The notes under the pieces were generated by a model. The model worked only from the letters and a program-made list of their open reading frames with translations, did no database searches and was not told the origin of the DNA. Below, piece by piece: positions 53,421 through 64,000 of a stretch of DNA of 64,000 bases. The position numbers and the translations under genes were made by a program. How positions within the stretch are numbered: the stretch's first letter is position 1; each line of letters starts with the position of its first letter. Source of the stretch: Prorocentrum cordatum (Eukaryota; Sar; Dinophyceae; Prorocentrales; Prorocentraceae); assembly GCA_963575745.1 (NCBI GenBank), contig CAUYUJ010010491.1, forward strand, positions 233,994 to 297,993, in the 5' to 3' direction.

Positions 53421-56179
53421 TCATTCCTCGGCTGAGGCAGATGGAAATCGCGACGGCGGTCGAGCACCCGATCCAGCATGCATCAGCTTGCACTCGACCT
53501 CTTCGCGCACTGACCTTTGTCACGTCCTCATTACCCATGCGACCCGATTCACGCGACTGGATCCATCGACAATTGATTTGACACAGAACATTGAGCCCAT
53601 TCCCAAAATTCTCAATGGAAGCGCGCCGACCTGCGTTGAGGATGTGCAAATTCAAGTCTGACGCCACCGCCCACCCCGAATCATGGCCCCCCTTCGACGC
53701 CGGCCTCGCACTGTGCGCAACGCAGACGAACTTTGCGCTACGCTTGGCGAGTCACTACTTTGCTGCGCCCGCGCGTCAACCCCCGCGCGCGCAAGCGGCG
53801 CTGGCCAGGCTCGTCTCGCGCCGCTGGCACGCGCCTCGCGCTTCGCCCGCAGCGGAGACGCGCGCGATGACATCGGCGATCGCGCGCGGATTTCCAGCGC
53901 GCGCCAACCCCGCCGCGCGCCATGCGCGCACGCGGAGGCATCAGCGGGTGCGCGGAATCCCAGCGCGGGCGCGAGCCTTCCGGGCGCGCGGAACGCACGA
54001 CGACAAATCGAACGACTAAAGCGCGTGATCAATCTGTCGCGGCCAACATTCCCACGGATTTTAAAGCGCGAACAGCGCTTCTGCAACTTTTGTTGAACGT
54101 CGTCAAAAAACATATTCTCGTCGCCACTTCGGGCTGTCGCGGCTCTGCGCCGCCTGCGGATTCTGTCGCCAGCCGCCTTTTTTGGTGGTCTTTGGCACTA
54201 AATTGGAATACGTGGTCAACCTATGCTTCTGGGGGGGTCGAGGGCCCCCCGCTGTGTCCTCGGCCCTTCTTTGCGACGTCGGCACTTTCGTCGCAGCCCG
54301 TTTTGTTCGGCACCCCTCGCGGTAGGATTCAGAATTAACTCGCCCCCCCCCCACCCACCGCCACCACCACGCACGCGTGTTCGGGGCCCTTCACGGCCAG
54401 ATCCATCTTCCATGCCTATCACGTTTCGCATGCCCCCGTCACCCCGTCTGGAAAAATGCCCGGGCGCTGCCCATGGAAGTCCGGCCCCCCGCCCTGGCCC
54501 ACCCCCTGGAGCGACCGCGCGCAAACGCTGGGAGGGCGGGGGGCGCGACGGGCGCCGCGGCTTCATTCGTTGAAAATTCACGCGAATGATTCAAAGTTCG
54601 CGTCGTTCGTCGCTTTGTGATCCCATGGAAATGGACGGAGTAACTGACCATTGCTGAAGGCAACGCAGCAGCGTTCCCGCGGGTCTCGCGCAGGCGGCCT
54701 CGCTGCCGCGGCGGTAGAGCGCCCGATACGTCCGCGTCGACTGCGCCGAAGTCAAAGGAGCCCACCTGCGGCGCGAATCGCCGACGAAGCCACGTGCAAC
54801 TATTGTTCAGGGGCGCTCTTCGGCGCCCTGCACCACGCAGCAGCGTCGCCGCGCACCCGTGGATGCCAGCGCATCTGAAGACGGAGAAAATCCAGAATGG
54901 CACGAAGGTGTCTCGCGAAGCTCCAAGAGTGCGCGATCCCTGCCTGGCGCGAACTACTCGAGACCATCCTCGCGCGCGCATCGCGTCGACGCGCTCGAAG
55001 TCGCGGATAGCGTCGCCAACGTCCTCAACGCCCTAGGAGCGTGAAGTCAGCCAACATTAAGGTGGCGCCCTCTGGGCACGCGCCCCCGCCGGCGTTCTCC
55101 AGGGGCCCCGCGCCCCGGCGTAGCGCAGCGGAGGGTATCTATCTATGCGAACGCAGCGGCTAGCTTGCAATCCAGGGTCTCGAAATCCCCGCTGTCGCGG
55201 CGACCCCCCAATCGCGCGCCAGGTTGTTCGGCGACGCAGATGAGCGCGCAAGCAGCGGCGGGGTGAACAAGGGCCCAGCAAACGCCTCACGCAATGTCTG
55301 CTGCCATTTGACTACCTGAGTAATCTTTGGAAGACACGTCACCTCACTGGATCCGGCCTGATTGATCACAGCTGGAAACGCGAGAGAGGGGCCGCCGACG
55401 GCGCACTGGGACTGCGGTGGCGGAACCGAGAGCAACGGGCGACTGAGCGCGACAACTCACAGCGTCGTCGGCCTCAGCGGCAGCGCGGCTGACCAGGGCT
55501 AGAGGTGCGATCCGCCCTGCTCGCGGGACCTGGTTCTGCAGAGGTTGTCGCGCGCGGTGCCGCGCTGGCGCGCGCAGACAACCTGCCGTCGACGTCGGCG
55601 CGACCCCGCGGCTGCTGGCCCGCGCACCCCGAGGCCCCCATCGACTTCCGAGAAGATCTTCGCGGCTCGCTTCGCTCTGCGAGGGTGCGCGCGTTCGACC
55701 TTCGAAGTGGGATCAGTCATGGTAGACTGCAAGACTGCAAGTTGCAACATCTATGCGATTTCGCGGCCAGGCGGGTCTGAGCCCCAGGCGCCAGCGCCGC
55801 CAACGCACACCTTTCGGCTATGATTTCGCGAAAATGCCTCCGCGCACGGCCCGGCGTCGCCCGCGAAGTCAGAACCTCAACTGCCTCTGCAAGCGTCCCA
55901 TCCTCGCCCGCGAGATCCGAACCTCAGATTCGAAGGGGGCGCCCCCCGTAACCGAAGCGGTGCCCAGCTGGCGAGTCTGGGCCCTTACAACCTCACAACA
56001 CGCAGCGCAGTCACGGTCTCTTCGAGCGCGAAGACTCCGACGGATAACGCAGGAACGGCAGCTGCGCGGGCGTCGTCGGAGCAGCGATAAACGGCTCTCT
56101 CTGCTTGGCACAACTCACCGCGAAGGTCATGCAGGACGTCTGTGGTCTCGGCGCACGCGACAAAGGCCGGGGACGCAAC
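53421..56179. other. No assigned feature in GC-rich stretch
   Basis: Several overlapping open frames lie on both strands, for example 53,652-54,113 and 54,439-54,981 on minus. None shows a motif. CGCGCG-rich sequence at 53,770-53,990 and a C-run (about 54,344-54,352) stand out. Confidence 0.5.
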
Positions 56180-56600
56180 CATGCCTCGAGGCTCTTGAGG
56201 CGCCCACGAATGGCGGCGGGCGCTGCGCCAGGAGCGGCAAGCGTCAGCGCCTGTACCTCCGCGTGGAAACGTCGAGCCCGCGAGTCGCTGCGATCTCTAA
56301 ACGCGAAGATGCCGGTCTCGACCGTTGGGGGTCGGACTTCGCAGATGCGAGTTCCACGCGGTCCTGACCGCGCAAGAACTGGGATTCTTCAACGCGGGCG
56401 ATCCCCTGAGCAGCAACCCTGCGGCCGAGTTGGACGGCCTCGCCGACTTCCTGCAGACCCTCGATCAGAATAGATCGTAAAACGGCCGCACCGCAAGCGG
56501 CGGCGGCGATAGATCTGCGCACGGCTGAGAACTGTTGCGCAGCAAGTGCTTCCACCTGGTCTCTCAGCTCGGCCACGCGTCGTTGCGGCAAAACTGACAA
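56180..56600 (-). other. Candidate helical coding segment, unknown
   Basis: A minus-strand frame from 56,600 reads VAELRDQVEALAAQQFSAVR and GLQEVGEAVQLGRRVAAQGI, likely a coiled coil or long helix. A second frame just below continues with FAFRDRSDSRARRFHAEVQA. It could be two exons or a frameshifted old gene. Family unknown. Confidence 0.35.
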
Positions 56601-56879
56601 GGACGGTAGGTCGCATTGCGGCTGCCCCTAGTGGAGGGGCTGCGGCCGCGAGCGCCCTGCGCGGCCAAATTGCAGTGATTGATTCATCTCAATCCACGGT
56701 GACTGGGCTCGGGGCTGGCGGCGCGAAGTCTAAAGGCAAACGTAGCACCAGTGTCCGGAACTACGCTCGGTAATCGTACATGTGGACTCAATAGCTCGCA
56801 CCTGATCAGCAAAGCGAGGTGAGCGATCTTCACGCTCTGGAGCGGAGACGCGCTGCATCCACTGTGAAGGAACACGAGG

Positions 56880-57300
56880 ACCCAACATGGCTAGAAGACC
56901 TGGGGGACCAGGAAGTCCATGAGGTCTGCTACGGACCAGCCGCATAGCGCCTGCAAGGACCCCCCCCCTCCGCAAGCGCTGAGCGGCGGGGCCAAGGTCT
57001 TCCAGAATACGAACGTCCTGGGCGTCGGGTGGTCCAGGGTGGCCAGCGCCTGCAGGAGCTCCCCCCCGCAACCGGCGATCATCTTGGGAGTGTCGCTGTC
57101 CACTGTGGCCGTCGCCTGCTCGGTGCTCGGTAAACACTATTTCGAAACGCCGAAGGCAGCGTGAGTGTCAAATCCACGCAAATGCCGAAAATGTTATGGG
57201 AAATTGGCCCACTGGCGGCAATGTTCCTGTCAGAATCTACAATCGCCTCGAAACTGTGTGCTAAATCCCGTGAGGCGGGGGGGTCACCAGCGGCCGCCGC
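56880..57300 (-). other. Candidate coding segment, unknown
   Basis: Minus-strand residues AHSFEAIVDSDRNIAASGPI (about 57,210-57,270) and, in another frame, SDTPKMIAGCGGELLQALAT then HPTPRTFVFWKTLAPPLSAC (56,891-57,103). The composition is protein-like. No domain recognised. Confidence 0.35.
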
Positions 57301-57406
57301 AGAAGACGGCACGCTCGCAAGAAGCCGGTCAGAGTAGGGCTGGAGCCCCGCCGCGCGAGAGTTGTCGCACACGGGAGATGAGACACAGGAGGAGGCGGAT
57401 AACCTG

Positions 57407-57520
57407 CGCGAAGGAAAGGTTGACCGAAAGGCCGACCCTCTCTCGACGATCCGTGGGTGTATGCGGTAGCGATGAATGCATGACGATGATGAAGGCTTTA
57501 TCCTTTCCACAAGTCCCTGA
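57407..57520 (+). repeat. Repeat E, copy 2
   Basis: GGAAAGGTTGACCGAAAGGC, GATGAATGCATGACGATGATG and CCACAAGTCCCTGAG. It lies 90 bp before G-array 8. Confidence 0.8.
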
Positions 57521-57617
57521 GTCAGCATGCGTAGGTTTATCACGTGTTACACCTTGCGAGCCGACATGGGCAGCGGTCCACTAAACAGCTGGAAAAGTAC
57601 GGGGATCATTCACATCC

Positions 57618-57840
57618 GCCCAAAGAGGCCCCCAGGAGGTCCCAAGGGCGCGCCAAGAGGCCCCCAAGAGGCCCGAAAAGACCCCCACGAGGCCCCCAAG
57701 ACGCACCAAGGACCCAAAAACAGCCCCCAGGAGGCCTCCAAACGGCTTCCAAGAGGCCTCCGAGAGGCCCCCCGCGACATCCCAACCATCATCTTGGAAG
57801 TCTACGACCCAGAACCCAGGCACGATGGCGGGATGGGCTG
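57618..57840 (+). repeat. G-array 8
   Basis: CCCAAGAGGCCCCC-type units ending CACGATGGCGGGATGGGC, which matches the end of G-array 6. Confidence 0.92.
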
Positions 57841-58530
57841 AAGGCCATTAGATGTGGGAAGTACTCTGTGGCAGGCACCCCGTGGTGTCTTAATGATTGC
57901 GACTTGACGTTATTGAAGTTGTTCCATGTGGGCGGCATTCTATGGTTGGCACCCCGTGATGCCTTTCACGGTTGCAGGCCCCATGCGTGGTGTTCCATGG
58001 CCGCCGCCCTATGATGCGGTTGCGAATCATCGTTCTCGCCATGGTGCCCGATGGGCGGTGTTATATTGCTGGCGCCCGATGATCCCTTCATGGTGGAGAT
58101 GTCTCGCTATTCTTGCCTTGGTACCCTGAACGTGGTCATCGATTGCTGGTGCCCCATTATGCCTTCATGGTTGCGGCCTCTCGCTCTTGCCCAGGTGCCC
58201 AACGAGCGTTGCTCTATGACTGGCGCCATGTGATTCCTAATGGTTGCGATTCGTCGATATCACTGCCCTGGTACCCTAGGCGTGGTCATCTATGGCCGGT
58301 GCCACGTGATGCTTTCATGGCGCGACTTCTCGTGTTTGCCCAGGTGCCCTATGGGTAGTGCTCTACAGCTAGTGCTCTATGGTGGCTGGATGGCTTAAGC
58401 TTTTCGATTTTGCCTTGACGCTCTATGGGCGGTGCTCTATTGATGGCGCCCTGTGATGTCTGAATGGATGAGAGTTCTCGGTCTGGTCCTGGTGCCTATG
58501 GGTGACGTTCTATGGCTAGTGCCCCATTGA
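57841..58530 (+). repeat. 73-bp satellite, about eight copies
   Basis: Units of 73-78 bp marked by GGTGCCCTATGGGCGGTGCT, GGCGCC-TGATG and TTCATGGTTGCGACTTCTCG. They are diverged, and the array follows G-array 8 as the smaller array follows G-array 6. Confidence 0.9.
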
Positions 58531-59295
58531 CTTCGCAAAGTGCACGCCTCTCAAATTGCAGCGCGTAGATTGTAAATCAAAATGTGTATAAATGTACTGC
58601 TACAAAGGCAGCTCTGCGGCGGGCTCCATATTTCAGCCCAGACGGGCACAACGGATTCGGCACGTGGATAGATGCAAGGGCCTGGATCTCGGTGGCCAAT
58701 CGCTCATGGCCACAATTTCCAAAACCAACTGTGTTGTGTCAAATCACAACCATGTCACATGGCTTCGACAACTACTCAGTCCAGACTTATACGCGACAGA
58801 CAACTCAAGGGTGTATCGTAACTGTCGTGAGCACCTGCCCAACATACACTGGAACGCAAGCCCGCACACGCACGATCAACCCTCAGTACGACGTAGTGTG
58901 CTCGCATGCGGTGCCACCAGACTGCTTGAATACATGGTAGCCCTGCGTCGTGCTCGCACGTAAGAAAATGATTATGACATGAATACCACTCCTTCTGCCG
59001 CAGGCGGAACTTTTCGAGGAAGCTGCACGACGAAGCGCTGTGGATTTCCCAATGTGCAAGTCGCGACTGGACTCGAATGGCTCGGAGCCTGTGCAAGATC
59101 CCTGTAGTCCTCCACGACTTCGCGACAAAAGGGCGGGACAGACAGATCCTGCAAGGCAGGAGAGCCAGGCCTGCACAGGACACGGCTAGAGAGCAGGTCC
59201 TGCACAGGACACAGGACGAGAGGGCGGAAAGCAACAAAAAGACTAAGCCCGCGCCAGGACAAATCCACCCGCCCCCCTGGGAGGCACAAGGACTT
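58531..59295. other. No assigned feature
   Basis: Less GC-rich unique sequence. Two plus-strand frames of about 120 codons overlap (58,584-58,963), so at most one could be real; neither shows a domain. A short GTCCTGCACAGGACAC tandem is at about 59,170-59,215. Confidence 0.4.
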
Positions 59296-59299
59296 TGCG

Positions 59300-59560
59300 T
59301 GAATCTCGCGACCAGAGGCCCTAAGAGGCTCTCAGAGGCCCTGGAGCTTTCTGGAGCATCCCCAGGCGCATGCTAAAACAGATGCAGGCACCTGGCCAGA
59401 GGCCCCTGAAAGCCTCTACTCAAGCCCTGACGGCTCCAGTAAAACCCTCTGGAGGCCTCTTCAAGCCCCAACGATACCCTGGTACGTCCCTAAAGACTCC
59501 CGGAGGCCTCGAAAGACTCTGAATGCACCCTGGAGGCTCTGTGAAAGCACCGAAGCCTCG
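59300..59560 (+). repeat. Degenerate G-array-like stretch
   Basis: CCTCTGGAGGCCTCTTCAAG and GGAGGCTCTGTGAAAGC-like units, loosely periodic. A related stretch is at 60,915-61,230 (GGAGGCCCCTGGAAG). Confidence 0.6.
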
Positions 59561-60267
59561 TGAAAGCAACTGGACCCCCGCACAGTGACAACGAATGCTT
59601 GCGTAAGCCTTCTCGAGCAGAGCCCGCGCAAATCTTCGGTACGGTACGGTACTCCTGTTAGATCATCTCTTTTCGCACCTCTGTTTCCGCCCGCTGGACC
59701 GAGAGCCTGGGGCAATTATACTTTCGCAGGGGCCGCGCGAGAGAGCTGCCGTTGGTCCTAGCCCCTAGCCGAACCACTCTGCGCGCCATGCGCCATGGAA
59801 CGTTTGCACCATCCCTCACAAGCGGCGCACGTAACCATATCTCTGCGCACCCAAAACTGAATCGGAATCCGCCAACCCTGTCTTCCCGTGTGAGACGTTT
59901 TGCCGTTTGGGTCGTCGTCGCCATCGCCATCCATCGCCGCTCCCACGCTTTCCCTGGGCCTTCCTCCTCAAGCGATCCAGCCAGACGGAAATCAAACAAC
60001 ATCAACGTCGTCACCTTCCCTGGCGGGGGGGGGTAGCGCGGAGGTCCCGGGAGTCGTGATCTCCCCCCGGAGGGTTCAAAGGGGACATGGGGGTGGTCCC
60101 CTTGTGGACATGGGAAACTCAGAACCCCACGCCCCGCCTCCCCTCTGTGAACAAGGGGACCACCATCCCCCCTCCTCCCGGACCACCCCCCAAAGGCACC
60201 CTCCTCACTCTTGTCTGCTGTTGCGGGGTGCTGCGGGTTTTCCTACATGCTCTTGAAGGCCTCAGAT
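59561..60267. other. No assigned feature
   Basis: Unique sequence. GGTACGGTACGGTAC (59,637-59,651) is a short tandem. Confidence 0.5.
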
Positions 60268-60360
60268 CTGCTCCGAGGCGCTTCCCAAGAAGTCCCCAAA
60301 GAGGCACCCCAACAGAGCCCAAAAGGCCCAAGAGAGCCCTAAGAAGGGCTCCAGAGCGTC
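60268..60360 (+). repeat. G-array 9 (short)
   Basis: CCAAAGAGGCACCCC/CCAAGAGAGCCC units, followed by a (CGT)n patch at 60,361-60,400. Confidence 0.75.
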
Positions 60361-60442
60361 AGCGTCGTCGTCGCCGCCGTCACCGTCGTCGTCGTCGTCC
60401 CCCTTCAGGGTCGGCGGCACCAGCCAAAGGCCTTCCCAATAT

Positions 60443-60672
60443 GAGCAAGATGACCAACAGCAGTACCTACTCATCTGGAACAAGATGTGCTGCCCCTAGA
60501 GACCCATCAATCAAATCGGGCCTCTTTGACATCGATTCCTGCCAATTTGGCAGCAGTCGTTGTCCACAATAAAAACTAATTCTTTCAAAGGACAAGAACT
60601 GATTCCGATGGGTTCCGAAGGACAGCACATCTTGTTCCGCATGAACAAGCATTGTTGTTGGGCATTATGTCC
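60443..60672. repeat. 230-bp inverted-repeat (hairpin) element
   Basis: The left arm (60,443-60,512) matches the reverse complement of 60,601-60,672 over about 70 bp at roughly 75%. GGAACAAGATGTGCTG pairs with CAGCACATCTTGTTCC exactly. Near the centre lies the perfect palindrome TGCCAATTTGGCA (60,540-60,552). MITE-like or fold-back DNA. Confidence 0.8.
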
Positions 60673-61305
60673 ATACTTTCCGTCCCCACTCCGGGCGTGC
60701 AGATTATCTGCACCCTCGCTTTCTGGATTCCGGGGAGCGATCCTGCGAATACGCGGTCGCACGAATACGATCCGCGCGAGGCATCCACGGAAAAACGTCC
60801 CGTATCCGCGGGGTCGCGGCCCAGGGGCCCGGCCCGCGAGGCCGCGGAGACGAATAGGTTTTTCGCTCACGAATTCCCCCATCGATCAGCGATGCTCTCG
60901 GCGGTTCATCGAAGCTCATGGGATGTCCCTGGAGGCCCCTGGAAGCTCCAGATGGCCCAAAGGCAGCCAGAAACCCTGTGGAGGCTCGCTTCCTCGCTCT
61001 GCAGGCCACCCTGAGAGCCCCCACGGAGGCCTCTCGGGGCCTCCAAGGAAACGACCCTTTCAGCCCTTCAGAACACTCCTGGAAACCCTTGGAAAATGTC
61101 CCAACATCCTGGACACCCTGGAGGCCCTAGAGGGTCCCCGACGAGCTCCTGAAGAAGCACGCAGAGCGCAGATGGAGGCGCAGTGGGAAAGCCCTCTGGA
61201 GGCGCTCATAAGTGTCCCCGGGAAGCCCCAGGGAACCCCTACCCCCCAGAGCTCTCCCCACGAACTGACGTATTCGTTCATGGGCCCGATATTACCCATC
61301 GGATT
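60673..61305. other. No gene; degenerate GGAGGCCCCTGGAAG units
   Basis: Unique GC-rich sequence passes into loosely repeated GGAGGC/CCCTGGA units (60,915-61,230). Confidence 0.5.
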
Positions 61306-61308
61306 CCG

Positions 61309-61390
61309 CGGTTTTCTGACGGTCTTCTGACGGTCCTCTGACGGTCTTCGGCGCTCCTCGGCGGTCTCCAGCGGTCTCCAGCGGTCTTCG
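61309..61390 (+). repeat. 11-bp tandem repeat
   Basis: CTGACGGTCTT repeats about seven times with variants CGGCGCTCCTCGG and CCAGCGGTCTC. Confidence 0.9.
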
Positions 61391-62115
<725 letters not shown>

Positions 62116-62682
62116 AAAGGGGCGAAGGGATTCTGGCACAGGATTCTTAAACTGGGGAACAGCAACCACGGTGCGAGGGGGCAGCAACCACGGTGGGAAT
62201 CTCAAACCAACACTGGCATCGCCGGCCTCCGTTTCAAATCAGACTGCCGACGCTGGGGAGGAAAGAGGGAGGAGGAGGAGAAGGAGGAGGAGGAGGAGGA
62301 GAAACGGAGCAACTTCTGAAAAAGGAAAACGCCATCCATCTTCAGAGCTACCATTACCCATCGGTCGGGAGAAGTAGGTAGAAACATGAAGCAGGAAGGC
62401 GTTGAGAATAGATCGGGTTTCCGCCCGCCCCTTAACGAGAACGGAAAAGGTGAAGCAACTCGATCCTTGAGGTAGGAAGGCGGCCAAAGTAGACTAAAGC
62501 CTGGGAGTCCCGAAATAACTACTCAACGACCGATGGGTACCCCAACAAAGCACCCTAAGAGGTGAAAGAGACGGGTCGAGGAGCAGGATGCCGGCTGCAG
62601 GAGGCAGGGGAGAGGGCACGGCCATGTGCACCTCAGTGTACTTGTCCGTGCACGGTTTCCCCCGGGGCCGCAGGCGACCCGA
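62116..62682. other. No gene; short (GGA)n inside
   Basis: Unique sequence with a GGA/AGG run at 62,268-62,302 and a GCAGCAACCACGGTG-type tandem at about 62,160-62,195. Confidence 0.5.
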
Positions 62683-62862
62683 GGAGGAGGAGGAGGAGGA
62701 AGAGGAGGGAGGAGAAGGAGGAGGGAGGAGGGAGGAGGGAGGAGGGAGGAGGAGAAGCGAGGAGAAGGAGGAGGGAGGAGGGAAAAGGGAGGAGGGAGGA
62801 GGAGATGGAGGAGGAGGAGGAAGAGGATGAGGAGGAAGAGGAGGAGGAGGAGGAGGACGGGT
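62683..62862. repeat. (GGA)n / GGAGGGA-rich tract
   Basis: 180 bp of GGA triplets and GGAGGGA heptamers, purine-only on plus. Confidence 0.97.
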
Positions 62863-64000
62863 CGCCGAAGCCCTTCGGAGAAACCCTCTACCTGTCACAA
62901 AGGATCGTGGCCGTCTCGACCAATACGCTTACACGATCAACGCAACTCGCCTGGCGATCGTTTCCTGCCTCTTCTTCTTCTTCTTCTTCTGCTGCTGGCC
63001 ACCACATGACTTTTTTTTGGGACTCGGAAAAAAACCACTTCGTGGCCAGAGGGCACAGTGGAACGGCCTGCCAAGGCGTCGTTTGCTTCATTGGGCAGGC
63101 TTTTGCCACAAAAGTTTTAGGGCACTTCAGTGTGTGCAGCTCAATCGCGAAACACGCCGCACCATAGTGAATCCCCAGGCACGAGTTGCCCGTCAAAGTG
63201 GGGTTGGTAGGGGGCCGTTTGTGCCGGGTGCGCAAAGTTTGTCTTGTTGCATTTTGATAGGACGGAGCTTGCCCCACCATAAGCATGTTGCACCCCTTGG
63301 CGCTTGTTTTGCAGGCACGTTGACAATCGCGTGGTTGACAAACGTGTTTCACGGTCGTGGGATGGCCCTTCGCGGATCATCGCGTGATTGATTTCCGTGC
63401 TTCGCATGGCTTCCCGCAGTATTGATACTCGTGCTTCGCAGACCTGGGGCGGCCCCTGTGCGGGAGGAGGATGGTCGCGTGGAGGATAACCGTGTTTCCC
63501 AGCCGTTGGGCGGCCATTCGCCGGGAAGACCAGAACGGCACGTTTGAAGCCCAAAAAATGCTAGCACTGCTTGGGGAACAAATGAAAACTCCTCGGCCGT
63601 CCGAGTCGAGGAGTCGAAGGCCAAGTTGGCGACACCTCTGGCCCGGGAAGGGCCATGCCCCTCCTTGGAGAGCACGGCTTCGTCAGACTTCTTGAAACGT
63701 CGCGATCACGTCGGCGCTGGTTCCCAACACCGCGCGCATCGTTCAGCCTTGTAGCGGGGATGTCCAATAGCGTCGGTCGTTCGATCTGCCGACGCTGGGC
63801 CGCAGGCGCCGTTCAACAGTGAACGCCCCTGCCAGCCGCTAGGGTACCCGTCGCATCGAGACATTTTTTTGTGAAAGACGTCAGATAGTTATCATATTAA
63901 AACGAGTAACCGGGAGCCGCACCGCTGCTGCTTGCCGCCGCCGCACTACGACGCGACGCGTCTCGACCAGTGGCCCGTGCAGGACCAATCTGCAATGGCC
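62863..64000. other. No assigned feature
   Basis: Unique sequence with a short (TCT)n at 62,969-62,991. No protein motif or RNA gene recognised up to the window end. Confidence 0.5.

Overview
The window looks like nuclear DNA of a dinoflagellate. A GC-rich, Prorocentrum-like genome is my best guess, not a proven one. The evidence is a very low density of intact genes, retroelement proteins whose sequence style I recognise from dinoflagellate genomes (a Copia Pol with an MDD reverse transcriptase box; LINE C-termini reading GDHRAACPRSG, FAALL-DL and LVDDIA), and an extreme load of trinucleotide microsatellites and minisatellites. I see no intact host gene, rRNA, tRNA or spliced-leader gene.

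Layout. 1-3 kb: decayed LINE reverse transcriptase (minus). 3.66-9.80 kb: nearly complete Ty1/Copia LTR retrotransposon (minus) with LTRs, tRNA primer-binding site, gag-protease, integrase and RT-RNase H. Its Pol ends in an unusual membrane-spanning extension. 9.8-18.4 kb: one repeat module, microsatellites, small duplications, the C-terminal end of an SF1 helicase gene, and a GC-rich stretch with weak minus-strand coding signals. 18.4-23.3 kb: an AAGAGGCCC-type array, a 5'-truncated LINE end (CCHC plus restriction-like endonuclease) and a 2.7-kb CAC/GAC/CAG satellite. 23.3-28.4 kb: duplications, a polypyrimidine tract, a GAC microsatellite and a second decayed LINE RT (minus).

28.5-46.5 kb is the most striking part. 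Repeat modules of several unrelated bodies (here called BA, C and F) lie head to tail in one orientation. They are separated by (CAA)n tracts, and they share short AT-rich termini: a head near TTTAAGACTG and a tail with CAACAATAATTATTCT, often followed by a small hairpin. Inside this zone lies a 3-kb satellite built from a palindromic decamer (AGGAATTCCT), flanked by an imperfect inverted repeat, so it looks like an element inserted into a (CAA)n tract.

46.5-64 kb: many copies of the G-array (units near CCAAGAGGCCCC with a conserved AT-rich island), a 0.8-kb ACAT-type tract, two candidate coding islands of unknown function, a decayed second Copia (gag CCCH, protease and integrase pieces, minus), a 73-bp satellite, a 230-bp hairpin element, and GAT and GGA tracts.

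The genes do not form a host pathway. Everything recognisable belongs to selfish elements: autonomous elements (Copia, LINEs) that could supply enzymes, and large non-autonomous families that carry none. The shared termini of the CAA-separated modules suggest, by inference only, that one machinery mobilised them all.
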